From: Carya illinoinensis
Taxonomy: Eukaryota > Streptophyta > Magnoliopsida > Fagales > Juglandaceae
Assembly (NCBI RefSeq): GCF_018687715.1
Contig: NC_056762.1
Coordinates: forward strand, 20,659,364 to 20,723,363
Reading direction: 5' to 3'
Length of the DNA stretch: 64,000 bases
This document shows, piece by piece, positions 1-13,800 of this stretch; the first letter of the stretch is position 1, and each line of letters starts with the position of its first letter. Under the pieces are notes generated by a model. It had not been told where the DNA came from, did no database searches, and worked only from the letters and a program-made list of their open reading frames with translations. The position numbers were made by a program, and so were the translations under genes.

Positions 1-310
1 TGGTGTGTGGTGTGAGATGATAAGTAGCATTTCTTAGATACGTAGATATTATTTCAGTACTCTGCCAAAACTAGTTGACCATATTAATTAGATTTTTAAT
101 TCCCAAAAATTGACAAGATTGTCACTTTGTCCCAGAAACTTCAGCAAAACTAAACTGACGGTAACATCCTTTGAAATAGAACTAGTTTCGCCATACGTGC
201 ACTTTCCCGTATCTGGAACTGTGATCCAGATTGAAGAATAGTTGTGTGGTGTTGCTATCCAGATTTCCAGTTTCAGAAATCCCAGTTTCCAATATTGAAC
301 TTTGATGAAA
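1..310. other. Intron sequence, nothing recognised
   Basis: AT-rich intron of the TARBP1-like gene. No exon, element end or RNA gene seen. Confidence 0.5.
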
Positions 311-491
311 GAGAAATGTTTTAGCCACAAAGAGATCCCACAAAAGTAAATCCTCAAACTGACGTAGCTTGATATAGTATGTTAGATTGTAAAGCTACTT
401 TTATTGTAAAGTAGATCTAACGTATCATATGAAGTTATGTCAATTTGTGCCCTTACTTTTGTGGGATCTCTTTGTGGCTGTAGCGCTTCTC
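311..491. mobile_element. MITE family A, copy 1 (about 181 bp)
   Basis: The ends are inverted: agaaatgttttagccacaaa on the left and tttgtggctgtagcgcttct on the right, continuing inward as cccacaaaagtaaa / ttacttttgtggg. A second copy at 36560-36737 shares the centre (tattgtaaagtagatctaa). No coding capacity. Superfamily not settled; no clear target duplication at this copy. Confidence 0.8.
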
Positions 492-811
492 TTTTGTTCC
501 ACAAAAAATGATCTGATTTTATTTTTCCTTTCTGAAATAACAGTCTTTTTAGAATATATAATTGACTATTTATTATGGTCTATAACTTTGGGAAAATGAA
601 AAGGTCTATCTCACTTTTTTCTTTAATATTTCAAAACTAAAATATGTATCTGAATGAATTGGTTGGGTAGCCATAAAAGGTTTCTCTTTCAAGAAGTTTT
701 TATTTGCCGTGTTAACGGCTAACTCACATTCATGCGCTTATGGGTTATATGTTCACAAACATTATACTGCAAGAGTCCTATTTACCATGAACCATCATGT
801 ATCAAATCATC

Positions 812-1293
812 AAAGCATACCCTCATTGCACCATGAACCAGGCATTAGGAGCATAGCAGTTTCCTATAACTGTAGCATGTAGCCTAATGTACAATTTTTC
901 TGGTAACACTGCTGAGAATTTGATGGAAGGTTTCTCTTGGGGTTGAGACCAGCTGGCTGCATCAACTATGCAAGTGACTTTGCTTTGTACAAAAGCTACT
1001 GACATTCTAGTTTGTTTTGGAGGGCCACGAAATGGATTCTGCCAGGCATTAGGAGCATGAAAGCATACCCTCATTGCACCATGAACCAGGCATTAGGAGC
1101 ATAGCAGTTTCCTATAACTGTAGCATGTAGCCTAATGTACAATTTTTCCGGTAACACTGCTTAGAATTTGACGGAAGGTTTCTCTCGGAGTTGAGACCAG
1201 CTGGCTGCATCAACCATGCAAGTGACTTTGCTTTGTACAAAAGCTACTGACATTCTAGTTTGTATTGGAGGGCCATGAAATGGATTCTGCCAG
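812..1293. repeat. 248-bp tandem direct duplication (812-1059 and 1060-1293)
   Basis: Both copies start aaagcataccctcattgcac and run in parallel to tggattctgccag, with only scattered substitutions. The phrase caggcattaggagcat also occurs at the junction. The antisense strand of each copy is open for about 80 codons, but no family is recognised. It lies in the intron upstream of W1. Confidence 0.9.
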
Positions 1294-1342
1294 CCCCTCC
1301 GTCATAAAAAAACAAAAAAGGAAAAACGGAACTAGTTGGAAC

Positions 1343-1620
1343 TATTCATTCCATGTGGTTACAGGCTTCCAGTGTGCTTGGGTTGAATTAAATATGTACC
1401 TTTACTCATAAAAAAATGTGGTACCTGTAATTATAAAAAAAAATTCCTTGTGGTCACAGGAATTGAATTGCATCTTTGAGCAATTGGCATAAGCTGCTTA
1501 GAAGCAGTCTTACTTAAAAAATGTGGTACCTTTACTTATAAGAATACCTTATGGTCACAGGAACCGAATTGCATTTTTGAGCAAGCTAGCATCAGCTGCT
1601 AAGCAGCAATCTTTCAGTAG
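1343..1620 (+). repeat. Triplicated ~100-bp segment carrying the W1 splice acceptor
   Basis: Variants of ccttgtggtcacagg occur at 1351, 1446 and 1547, each followed by related sequence. The last two share tgtggtacct, gaattgcat, ttttgagcaa and the following 30 bp. Only the third copy leads into an open exon; the second gives an early in-frame TGA. These look like decaying tandem copies of an intron-exon boundary. Confidence 0.7.
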
Positions 1621-1835
1621 AGCTGGATTGATGGGTCTTGCAGAATGCATTGCCTTAGCTGCTTGTAGAAATGACAGTGAAGCAGACTGGTGTGAAGATG
1701 CTTTTCTTGACATGGCTAATGTGGAAACTTCTTCAGAAAATTTTCTACAACATGATAAAGCAACTTTACTTGATATTTTGAGATTTGTTATAGAGAGCAG
1801 CAGACAACATTTCAATCCTAATTATCGTTTTCGAG
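1561..1835 (+). CDS. TARBP1: TARBP1-like exon W1 (window residues 1-91)
   Basis: Helical segment containing [18 protein letters not shown] and ending HFNPNYRFR. The donor is CGAG|gtctct and the last base starts a codon finished by W2. The acceptor chosen is tggtcacag|GAACC, which gives an open frame. It is the third of three tandem look-alike acceptors (about 1365, 1460 and 1560), so the exact start is less certain than the end. The upstream exon lies outside the window. Confidence 0.8.
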
Positions 1836-4800
1836 GTCTCTAATAATGATATTTTAGGTTATGATATTTTCTCTACTACAATATAATACGCTTTCTGTAA
1901 TCATTATGAGGTGAGATCATAATTAATCTTATACCTTTCCATGGCTACCAGTTTGTGACAAAGTCCTTGAGGCTGCTGTTTCAGTAGTATGTGTGTTTGA
2001 AGTGCCCCTGGAGATACTTTTGCACTTCATTTCAACATTGCCACGAGAATTAACTGACTATGGTGGTAAGTGGGATTGCTCTGGCATATTACATCTACTT
2101 CTGGGATCCACCTTGCTATTTACATTAGACATCAGAGTGGAGTTGGAAAATGATAAAGACAACTCTTTTCTACAACTTTTTACAACTCTGCTTTAAATGT
2201 AGGATACTTTTGTTTAACAGAGTTGTAAGAGTCATACTTTTACAAAAATACCCTTCATTTAAACAGAGCTGTAAAGAAGTCGTTAAAAGAGTTATATCTA
2301 TATCATTATTCGAGTTTAGTTTTGGTGGGGCCTGCCTATCAGGGTTCTACTACCTCATATCCCTTAGGCATTTTAATGGCATTGACTCATTGTTTCTTAC
2401 CCAGTCACCTTTATTTTCATAAGTTATATTTTGCTGATTATTGCAGAAAGTCATGACCAGTTACTTTGCATTTAATCACTATGTGAATGCATATGTTGGT
2501 GGTTGATATGTTTGCAATTTATTATCATTGGTTTTACTGTTTTGATTTGAACACATGGAAATCTTTCTTAATTGTGGCCATAGAAAAATTATGCCTTGGT
2601 GAATAGAACACAACAACTTTTTCTAGCTTCACTGCAGATTAATGCTCATTGGGAAAAAAAAATCTAGGGATTCAGTCATCCATTTTTGTGGCCTACTGTA
2701 GTATCCACTTGTCTATTTAGTGTGTTTGGTTAACTGCTTTGTTGAGTCTCATTATAAAACCGCAGAGGAGTGCAACTCAGTATTGTAAGAACTATAAAAG
2801 AGAAACTATTTAGGAGAAGACGAAAAAAAAAATTAAAAAAAGTAGAAAAATTTGAAAAGTGCAAACCATTACGAGCTGCTATCCATGTTCAAAAAGAGTT
2901 GATATAATCTTTCTAGTTCTACAACAACTGTTTCTCTATCTTGAAAGGTCGTGCATTCTACTCTCTCCAAATACACCTCATTAAACAAAAAGTGGCCAAC
3001 CTCCAAACTTCTAAAACTTTACGATTCACTTTCTGTCCTCCCCAGTTTATGAACTCTCTCGCCCTTCTAGGCATAACTCAATCAACCTCAAATGACTTAA
3101 GAAGCAAAATCCATAGATCTCTTCAGTTTAGAATGAAGAAAAAGGTAATCAATAGACTCCCAACTTTTTTTATGCATACAACACCAATCCAACACAATGA
3201 CATTTCACTTACTCAGGTTCTTCAATGCCACTATCCTCCCCTATGCTGCCGCCCACACAAAAAATGCCACTTTTGAAGGATTCTTCACCATCCAAATACT
3301 CCAATTGAGGACCTATAGGCAACGCTAGAACCTGATAATATGATTTCGCCCCAAATCTTGGTCTTTTGGAAGAGGTCCAATATATACTATTCATGCCTCC
3401 TTGCCTTACTCTTAACAAAGTACTGCTCAAAATAGAAGATACCAAATCCACTTCCCAATCTGATATGGGTCTAATAAAAATTATATCCCATTAAATGCCT
3501 CCACTATGGAGTTGGCACTAGCTCCACTATGGAGTTGGCACTAGTATCTTCCCCAATGCTGCCGTCCACCAAAAAAAGTCACTTTCGAAGGAGTCTTCAC
3601 TCTCAAAGTACTCCTTCAAGGATATTGAACAAGTGTAGGTAAAGCTAGAACCTGATGATATGATTTCACTTCAAACACGAGTCTTCTGAAAGGGGTCAAG
3701 TATATGCTATTCATGCCTCCTTGCTTACTCTAACAAAATACAACGTCTTGGAAAAGAAGATACCAAATCCATTATTTAATCTTGTATGGATCTCGTATAA
3801 AGTATGTCCCAATTAATACTATCATTTTGGAGCTCCATATTATTAGATATCCCTAGGGAGCTGCCTATGATCGGCCAACCATGCATTTGACACTTTGTGC
3901 TACTATACAAATCCAGATAAGCTATCTTTAAGGTTGTTCCCCATACCATATATAATAGCAAAAGCAAACCTTAGATCTGCTATTACCCACTGCAAATCTA
4001 ACAAATCTGGAAAAATTAGCCCACCCCCTCTATATGTATCTCTACAAGTTTTGGTGAATGGCACCCTGGTTGGTTCTTCAACAGCTTGCGTGGATTGAGA
4101 CAAGGGAACCCATTGACTCCTTTCCTCTTTGTCATTGTTATGTATGCGCTTAGTTGGATGTTGGAGGCTGTTGTTGGTGGGCCGTGGGGGTTTTCTCCAG
4201 TCTTTTCAGTGGGATGTAATAACAATAGTTTTGTCCATATCTCCCATCTTCTTTTTGCATATGAAAAATTGCTTGTTCGTGAGATGGACCATGGTTATGT
4301 TCAATCATTGAGGGTCCTCTTGCTTTGTTTTGAAGCTGTCTTTGGCTTTAAGGTGAAACTTGGGGAGTCTGAGATGGTCCTGGTGGGTGTAGTGCACAAT
4401 ATTAGGGGTTTGGCAAGTATTTTTGGTTGTAAGGTAGCTGCCTGGCCCATGAAATACCCCTTCCCTTGGGGCCTACTTTTAGGAACAGGCTATCTTGGAT
4501 GAGGTAGTTGAGAAGATTGAGAAAAGGTTGGCAGGTTTGAAAAGGATGTACTTGTCAAAAGGGGGGACAATCACACTAATTAAGAGCACTCTTTCTAATC
4601 GGATAGAGAAGATTTTTCAAGCTTTCTTATGGGGAGCAATTGGGGAGGAGGCTAAGTTCCACCTAGTTAGTTGGGACAAGGTTTTCTTTCCCAATTTCTA
4701 GTGGTGGAAATAGGGCCCTTCTTGGGAAATGGTTATGGCAGTATCACCAAGAATGGGAGCCATTGTGGAGGGCTGTAATTGATTTCAAGCATGGGAGTTA

Positions 4801-7800
4801 TTATGGGGTTGTTGTTCTAATGAAGTGAGGGGTGTGCATGGTGTGGGTTTGTGCAAAAAAAAATTGGGAATGGCTTGGAGGTTTTTGCCAGTCATATTAG
4901 ATTTGTGGTTGGTGAGGGATCTGGGGTAAGATTTTGGCATGATACTTGATATTGGAACTTTGCCCTCAAGACCGTGTTTCCATCTCCTTTCCAGATTGCT
5001 CTTGATTAGGTGGCTTTGATGTTGGATCTTTTGGACAGCTCTAATGGCTCTTCACAATGGAATGTTTCTTTTCTTAGAGCTGCCCTGGATTGGGAAAATT
5101 GAGCTATTTCCGACCTTTTCAGCTTGTTATACACTTCGAGCATTGGTAGTGTTGAGGCGGATAGGATACTCTAGATGCACACACCCGGAATAAGAAGTTT
5201 GCTCTTCGATCATTGTGCTTAATGTGGTGTTTATGGACAAAAAGGACTGACAGGTGCTTTAACATCAAGAAGCGAACAGCGGAGGAAATCTGGAATTTCT
5301 TTGTGTCTTCTCTTTTTCAGTGGTTTTCTGCTATTGTACTCAAGGGAGGGAATGTTCATGAGTTTTTTTTTTTTTTTTTTTTTCCCTTTTCAGCTTTCTA
5401 GAATGTAATTAGGTGTCTCATTTTGTATACTTTCTATGTATATGGATTTTGCCTAGTTTCATTTTGTTTCATTTGATCAAAAAGATTCTTACTTGTCAAA
5501 AAAAAGAAAAAAGAAAAAAGAAATTGTTCAAGGCTTTGCCATGTAAGAGCCAAATTCCTTTTCTTTGGAAGTGTATTTGGAGTAGTAAGGTGCCTTCCAA
5601 AGTTGCATTTTTTGGTTGGACTTCCTCTCTTGGGAAAATCTTGACTATGGACAACTTGAGAAAGTGTGAACTTATTCTTATGGATTGGTGCTTTATGCTT
5701 AAGAAAAGTGGTGAATCTGTGGTTCATTTATTATTTCATTGTGAGGTGGGATGAGTGTTATTGAATGAGATCTTTAGCAGGACCGGACTTGGATGGGTGA
5801 TGCCTAGGAGGGTGGCAGCGCATTTGGCTTGAAAGGAATGACTGGAGCTTTGAAGATTGGGAGAGCTTTTTAGATGAGCTTAGACGTTTCTTTTTTCACA
5901 CCTTATTTCATTGGGCTTCTGTTATTGTACTAAAAGGATCTAGCTTTCATTACTTTCGTGTATCAGTTTCAAGCTCCTAACTTGTAACTAGGTGTTCTCT
6001 TTTGTATACTTCCTGTGTACTTGGGCAACGCCTACTTGATTCAATAAAATTTTATTTTACTTAGAGATTGATTATGGTGGACTTAGAAGGGTACTTAAAA
6101 GCAGAGCAAAACTGAGAAATGTATTGCTTGTTAGAAAGTGGAAGTTTGATTTGCTCATATTGTAGGTGTACTTTTTTATAAATTGGGGACCTGGTTGAAA
6201 GTTTAACACCCTCATATTGTATGATTTGTCTATCTATATTGATATGTAATTGTACTTTTTGGTGGGTGTGTGGTTTTCTCACTCATTAATTTAAATATCT
6301 TTTGACTCTTTCTTCCTATGTTTATTCTAGGTTCCTTAAGAGTAAAGGTACAAGAATGGCTTTTAGGTTGTGGTAAGAAGCATTGTAGTTCAAGATGCTA
6401 CAATACTGAGGTGAAGCTTTTGAAGAGTCTTCATGAGTTCCCCAAAAAGTTCACAAGTTGTCATTGTGTGGTCAATGATTTTCTTATATATGATGATGAA
6501 GACTTGGATGCATGGGAATTTGAAATAAAACGATGGGCAAGAGTGCTTTTCCTTGCAATCAAGGAGGAACATCATTTAATGCCTATATTAAAGGTTTGCC
6601 TTAGCAATCTTATAACTTGGCTTACTTTTTACCCTTGTTTAAAATAACTTGGTCTCTAGTTTATTATAATTGTCTACAATTAGTATTGGATTTTTGTTTT
6701 ATCAGTTTTATTTTTTGCTTTGTTTTGTGTGGATGTGGAAGGTATTAGTAACTATTTTCATAATGTTTTTTACGAAACTTATTGGTTAAGGTAATAATAG
6801 AATAAAACCTGTCTGATGCATGGGTTGAGAACTGTAACAAATAGAGAAGATCTAAATGCCTCTATTCCTAGATTTGCTCAGGACAAGAAAGAACTAACAC
6901 ACTTTTATGGTGAATGTGATGGTACCCAAAGACATGAAGCTGCCTTAATCTGCAGCTTTGTGAAGAATCCTGGGGAACTAATTGGGAATAAACCCCTAGG
7001 GATTGGCTCAAGTTGTAAGGGCTTTGGTCTTGAGGATATGCTTCTTTTAGGTCTAACATTCAAACCCTTGTGTGCAAATGATTTCTTGGTAAAAACCAGC
7101 GATTTACATGATTATGTGGGTGCATTAGACAGGTCCATGGTTTAATGAGTGGAATAGAATGTTTTTATAGCCTCCGGGGTTCCTTGTCATAAAAAAAATT
7201 GGGAATAATTGAACTAATTTTGGGTAAGGTATTCATTTTGTCTGTTACTTTTCAATGTTTCCATTTTGACCTTGTTCTTCTATTTGCAACAATGTTACCC
7301 TTCAACTTTCTGGATTATTTCATTGTTGTCCTCTACCAATTTAGGTAGAATGTCTATACAAAAATACCAATTTGGCTCATTTATTGCTTGCTTTATTATA
7401 GATACAGACTTATTGGGTTTGGAAGTGACAGCATATCCCACGTAAACCATATATATATTTTCTGTTTTATCAGAGTAAAACACGAAGATAAGTAAAAAGG
7501 AAATCAAGTTTTGTCTGACAAAACAGAAAATCTTTTATTGTAAATCAATTGGCACCATCAACATCCCTATTATCCATACTTGAAAGTTCAAAACCACAAA
7601 TGTATCTGTTCATTTTGCATCTCTAACCTTGCTTGGATTGATGACTGAGCCCTCCACAGCATCATGAAGGATGGCGCCAAATACTGTTTGTGATCAAAAT
7701 GCAAGATACGGTGTTGATTAATGTAGTTAGTGATAGTTAGGGATGGAGTAGTGATGTTGGAGGATAGTGGTGATTTTGGGTAATGGGAGGACTGAAGCAT

Positions 7801-10800
7801 CAGTTTAGGCATGCGATTGAAATGTGAGGCTAACTATTAGTAGCAGTGGATGAATCTGCTTATCAACAACATCTTGTGGGGTAAGGATTTGAGGAAAAGA
7901 GAGAGAGAAAAAAATAGAACTTGGTACATTTATGCGAACAATATAATCAAGAGTTTACAATGGCAGGCTTTGCCAAAAATGAGACTGATTTGGTGAATGA
8001 AAGACGATTTCAAGACCCACCTGAAGAACTTGTAGAAAGTCCATTTTCCTATTTTTCATGGATTTGTTCTTCCCTTCAAATGTCCTTTCATTATTGAAAG
8101 TGCCATTTTTTGAATATCACAGGAAGTGGTAATTACAATACATCATTTATCTTGGAAGATTTATATAGTTTTTGATCGGTAAATCTTGGATGATACATGT
8201 TAATACCTTTTTCAGTCTCAACATTATGATTAGATGACCCTCTGCTTCCACGTGGTGATTCTTGATGGTGGTGTGTTTGGAATGCTCATCCATAGCTTGC
8301 TTAATTATAAATGACTGAAAATAAATGAGACAATGGTTTACATGGTTCAGCACTAAGGCCAACATCTATGGGTCTTGGGTGCCAAGTCCACTTTAAATAT
8401 AGTTGAATACAATTTCTCCATCCTCACTAAGCTCTCTACAATCACTCCTATGGACTTCTCTAGGAAAAATGGTCTAGGAGTCCTCCGATTCTCTTCCTCC
8501 CCTCCAGAATTCTCTCCCAACCCAAATGAAGCAGACCCCTCTCTCGGTTGCCTTTCCTCCCTCTTCTAGTAAATTTCCCTGCTTTATGTCACATCCTCCT
8601 AGCTTTATGTTCCCTCCCAGCTTTATGTCTAATCAATTCCTTATCATTGTCAGATCCTCTCTTTCTCCATTTCTCCCTTCCATCTTAGCATAGTGGGCTA
8701 TAATCTTCTATGGGCCTTTGTCGGGCTTAACACTTACACTAATTTTACCCCTAACAATATATATATATATATATGTAACTGATGAATAATGCACTCTCAT
8801 TTAAAAGTGCATAGGTGTGCAGCTTAAGTACACAAAAGTATAGAAGAGAACCCCTATTCAAAAGGGAAAGAACAATAAAAAATTAGAAAAATAAGAAAAA
8901 GCAAAGTAATATATTTTCCATAACACCCTTCTAGATGGAGCATATATATCATATAAAAATAACTTGGAACAGAGAATTTCTTACCTATTTGGACACAAGG
9001 GTTTTGCAAACATCTGCCTACTGGTCTCCAAACTTCATGAAAGATGTAGAAATATCTCTACTAAGTATCTTGTTTCGAATGAAATGACAATCATTTTCAA
9101 TGTGAGCATCTTGCTTAATGAAAAGCAATGAAATTAGAGTATGCAAAACAATGGAACTTGAGTAGGAGTTGAAAATCCATTCTTCTAAAGGGAATATTGC
9201 AACTATGTCAATTCATTGGTAGTAAGAGCCATTGCCCTGTATTATGCTTTTGCACTAGACATTTATCATGCTATCATTGTTTGTTTCCTACTTTTCCAAG
9301 TGACCAAAATTTCCACCTACCAACGTAAAATATTTGAAGTAAATTATATATTGGATGTAGAAGCAGCCCAATTTGCATTGGTAAAGCCTTCTCCTATGAG
9401 GTTGTCTATATATTTCCATTTTGTGTGTGTATATGTGTGCGTGTATATATATATATGAGAATTACATATATAAAAGCAATGGTTACAACAGGATTTCCAC
9501 AGACCAGAGTGTTTTTTTAAAAGGCACTTAAGAGAACAAAAAGAAACGAATGGTAAAGCAAAAGGAAAACAATGAAAGAATGTTGTTTGAGGTCTTTTGT
9601 GATATAAATGCATAAAAGGATTTGGCGGGTGTGCCAAGCATTTTTATCACAAATAGAATTTGATGGGTGAGCCAGGAATGCCTGGATAGTTAACTTTAAG
9701 TAGGTGTGCCTGGCATCCTATGCAAATTAGATGTGGAGAAGGCCTACAGCCAAGTCAATTAGGACTGCTTGTGTTACCTACTTGTGAGGTGTGGTTTTGG
9801 GGAAAGATGGGTCTGATGGATTAAGCATTGTATTTCTACAGTCCGTTTCTCGGTGTTGTGGATTATGTGCCATTTAGATAGTGAGTTGAGATGAAAGTTG
9901 AAAGTTGAATAAAATATTATTAGAATATTATTTTTGTTTTGAGATTTGAAAATGTTGAATTGTTTATTATATTTCGTGTGGGAATATGTGAAAGCTGTAA
10001 TGATGAGATAAGATGAGATGAAATACTTCTTGTATCCAAACAGGGCCTAAATCTCCTGTGGATACCTTGCTTCTCATTGCAGATGATACCTTGCTTTTTT
10101 GTGAGCCTTGTGGTCAAATTCAATATTTGAGGGCTCTATTGCTTTGTTTTGAAGCTGTCTTGGGATTGAAGGTGAATCTCTTGAAGTCCAAAATGGTTCC
10201 TGTGGGTAATGTTTAGTGCTTGGCTAGCACTATGGGCTGTAAGGTTTCTTCGCTTCCCATGAAGTATCTTGGTCTTTTGTTGGGGGCTGCTTTCAAGGCA
10301 AAAACTATTTGGGATGGCGTGCTAGAAAAAATCAAAAGAAGTTTGGCAGGATGGAAAATAATTTATTTGTCAAAGGGGTTAGAATTACTCCAATCAAAAG
10401 CACTCTACTTAACCTCCCAACATACTTTCTTTATTTTCTTTATCTGCAGGTGTGGCATCATGCACTAAGAAGATCTTCTGCACTTTTCTTTGGAGAGGTA
10501 TTGGGGAGGAAGCTAAGTTCCATCTCGGTTGTTGGGACAAAGTTTGTTCTCCGGTAGCTTGTGGTCTGGGGGTGCGTAATTTGAGGATCTTCAGTGAAGC
10601 ACTTGTGGGGAAGTGGTTGTGGAGGTATCACCGGTTGATTCTGGATGTGGGAGTATTAGGGCGGGATGGCGTTCCAATGAAATTGGGGGGGCATATGGTG
10701 TGGGGTTTTGGATAAATATTCGTTCAGGGTGGGAGAGGTTTTCCAACTTTTTCATATTGACGTTGGTAGGGGCTATGGTGTTTATTTTTGGCATGATGTT

Positions 10801-13800
10801 TGGTGTGGTGTGATGGCTGTTTGGTGTGGTGCAATGCCTCTTAAGTGTGTTTTTCCCACTCTCCATCAGATTGCAAGGGACAAAGAGGCTTTGATGGTTG
10901 ATTTTGGTTTATTCCAATCACTCTACCTAGTGTTATTTATTTATTTATTTTAGAGCAGTTCAAGATTGGAAATTGGTACTTTTGCTAATTTTTTTGGTTC
11001 ATTGTATGCTATGACTTTTGGTAATGTTGTGGTGGACAAGATGATTTGGAATCCTGGTGGGAGTAAAAGATTCTCGTTGTGATCCTTTATAATGCCCTTT
11101 CAGGCTTTCATAATGACCACTTTCCCTGGAAGTGTATTTGGTAATGTAAGGTACCTAGTGCTGCTACCTGCACCCCCCAGACCCCTAGACCCCTGTGGGC
11201 AGGTGCCCTCATTTGGATGCCGGGGGACGGATTGGCCCTAGGGTCATCTGCCCACCGCCCACAACGAGATATCGGAGAGAGCTTCCAAAGAGAGAGAGGG
11301 AGAGATACTTGGGGCTGGGGTTGACAATGAGAGGGAGAGAGATTGCAACGAAGATGACGACCGGATGAGACTTTAAATCATAGAGGGTAGAGAGAGAGAG
11401 GAAAGAGAGAGAGATGTGAGGGGGGAGGGTTTTAAAACAAAACCCTACACCAAAACAGTATCGTTTTATGAAATTGTTTTTAAATATATATATATATATA
11501 TATTGGGCTAGGTAGACAATGGAAACCCTAGGCGGGCTTGGGCCCAGCCTGGGTCTCGTCCCCTGGCACCCAAATGCATGTGGGGGGCCACCTACATGCC
11601 CAGCCCAGGCGGGTGGGCCGAACAAGGGGCAGGTGGGCAGGATGCGGAGGCCCGTTGCCACCCCTAAAGGTACTTCGCAAGATTGCTTTCTTTGCTTGGA
11701 TTGTGTCCCTTGGGAGAATCCTTACCATTGAAAACTTTAGGAAATCGGGCCTCATCATTATGGATTGGTGTTTGTTTGTGTAAGAAAAAATGGAGAATGG
11801 GGATTATCTATTGTTACAGGGTGAGGTGGCTAGGTTTTTGTAGGATGAGATCTTTAACTGGATTGGCATGGCATGGGTTGTGCCAAGAAAAGTAGTGGAT
11901 ATTAAGTGTTGGACTGGTCTTAGGTGTAATGTTCATATAAACGCTGTGTGGAAAATGATCCCTCATTGTATTATGTGATATTTGTGGATGGAGAGAAATG
12001 ATAGGTGCTTTGAAGACCGGGAATGCTTCTTGGACAAGTTGAAGAGAATCTTTTTTAAAACACTATTTTCTTGGGCTTCGGTCATTATTTGTAATGGGGA
12101 CAATTTTCATAATTCGCTTGTATCCATCACTAGTGCTTAGTGGTTATTAGGTGTATTTTGTGTATACTTCCTGTGTACTTGGGCTATGCCTTTTACTATC
12201 AATAAAGTTTTACTTTTACTGATTAAAAAAAAAAAAAAGCATAAAGAATCCCATTTTAAATGCATAAGTAAGTTCTTATATTTCAATTTTAAAATATAAA
12301 ATTATGAATGCTATTGGAGGTTGACAAATGGTTGGAACTATTTGGAATTAGTTGGAACAACCTAAAACAGCCTGGAATTTAGAGTGAAACGGATTAACTA
12401 TACTGGTCACTGCACCAGTATGGAAAATTTATGCCATCAGAACGAAAATCAAAACATTTTTCTCCCTTGCTATCTATGCATTTCTTTTTAGATTTTTTTT
12501 TTTCTGCATAATATTTCTTGGAGTTTTTTTCCTAACATGATGCATGCATGCTTACATGCATTTATGCGTATTTACAAACATGCGTGGATGCCAACAAATA
12601 CATCTAGCTTGCATGTACACTTAGGTAAAAGGATCTTAAACGCTGCTTGGTTGAAAAAGGATCTTAAATGCTGCTTGGTTGCATCTAGTTTAAGTGTATT
12701 TTCATCCTAAATTTGCCATAGTTGAGTTTTTATATGTTATTGCTTTTCTAAATTTCGAAGCGAAGGGTAGGTTTGGATAGTGAGATGAGAATTTTTAGTT
12801 TTAGATGAAAGCTTAAAATATTATTTTTTAATATTATTATCGTTTTGGGATTTAAAAAAGTTGAATTGAGATTTGAAAAAGTTGAATTGTTTATTATATT
12901 TTGTGTGGGAATTTGAAAAAATTGTAATGATGAAATGAAATGAGATGAGAATTTTGTGTCTCATCCCACTTGCCAAACCTGCACGCCATTATGCTGCAGC
13001 AAGCTTACTGCACAAAATAACTTCACGTTATATCTTTTGTTGGCTGCTAGAATGCATTATAATTTTACCTTTTGTTTGGTATATTAGCACATACTACTTA
13101 TCATCTATCTGTCAGATGCTGTCCTCCATGCTTGATTAACTGTTGTTATTCATTCTGTTTTCTTGTTATATTATAAAAATATTCTTTCTTTTTTTTTTCA
13201 TCAAGGGTTGTCATCCAATAGTTGTTTTGACACATGTTTTACCTGTCTGTGCAGTTTATTCAAAATTATGGTGCAAATATTTGCAATCAAAGCAATGATA
13301 TGGAATGGATACCTGTGAAGTTTCTCATTCTTTCCCTGAGTTTGGTTCATGAGCTTCAAATAATGCATGAAAGAGCTGCTGAATATGGTATCGAAGTTCA
13401 AAGAAGATCAGAATTTAGCTCACCTAAGACACCGTTTCTATTGAATTATGGAGAAGTAGCCATTTTATTTGAGAAGTTCGCTGAGATTTTTCTTCTTATA
13501 CTGGTACTGGAAACTGATTGCACCTCACTTTTCAAAGTCTCTACCTCTTATAGGTGCTTAGAATTGATGGTACTGTAATCTGAATATTCTGATTGGCTTG
13601 CAGGAGGAACTAGTCTCATTTGCAAACCTATCTTGTTCCATATATTCGTCCAGCACAGCGATAGATGATATCGATCTGCCTAGTTCTGTGAGAGGAAAAC
13701 TTGGAGGCCCTAGTCAACGCCGGTTGTCATCTTCCACCACCACTGCTGTGCTGCAAGCTGTAAATCTTTCTGGGCTTTTCTTTTCTTTGCTTTATTAAAT

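Larger units (their letters stand above)
9715..12239 (+). pseudogene. LINE relic with RT and zf-RVT, hosting two nested elements
   Basis: Starts [11 protein letters not shown], reads [14 protein letters not shown] (catalytic DD kept), [33 protein letters not shown] and [19 protein letters not shown]. It then runs through broken frames to [12 protein letters not shown] and the 3' tail gtatacttcctgtgtacttg, aataaag and a poly-A run at 12227. It is split by a family-B MITE (about 9868-10048) and a hAT-like element (11156-11666). Sense to the host gene. Many frameshifts; inactive. Confidence 0.85.

Noticed and set aside
1446..1560. Second copy of the W1 acceptor as the real exon start
   Set aside because: In the frame of W1 it runs into a TGA shortly after the acceptor.
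6816..7145. 109-codon frame considered as a host exon between W3 and W4
   Set aside because: W3 and W4 already join in phase, no acceptor precedes the frame, and the peptide does not look like the helical host protein.
11209..11758. Long overlapping open frames on both strands
   Set aside because: They lie in the GC-rich hAT-like element and contain low-complexity, Pro/Gly-rich translations. GC-rich DNA lacks stops by chance.
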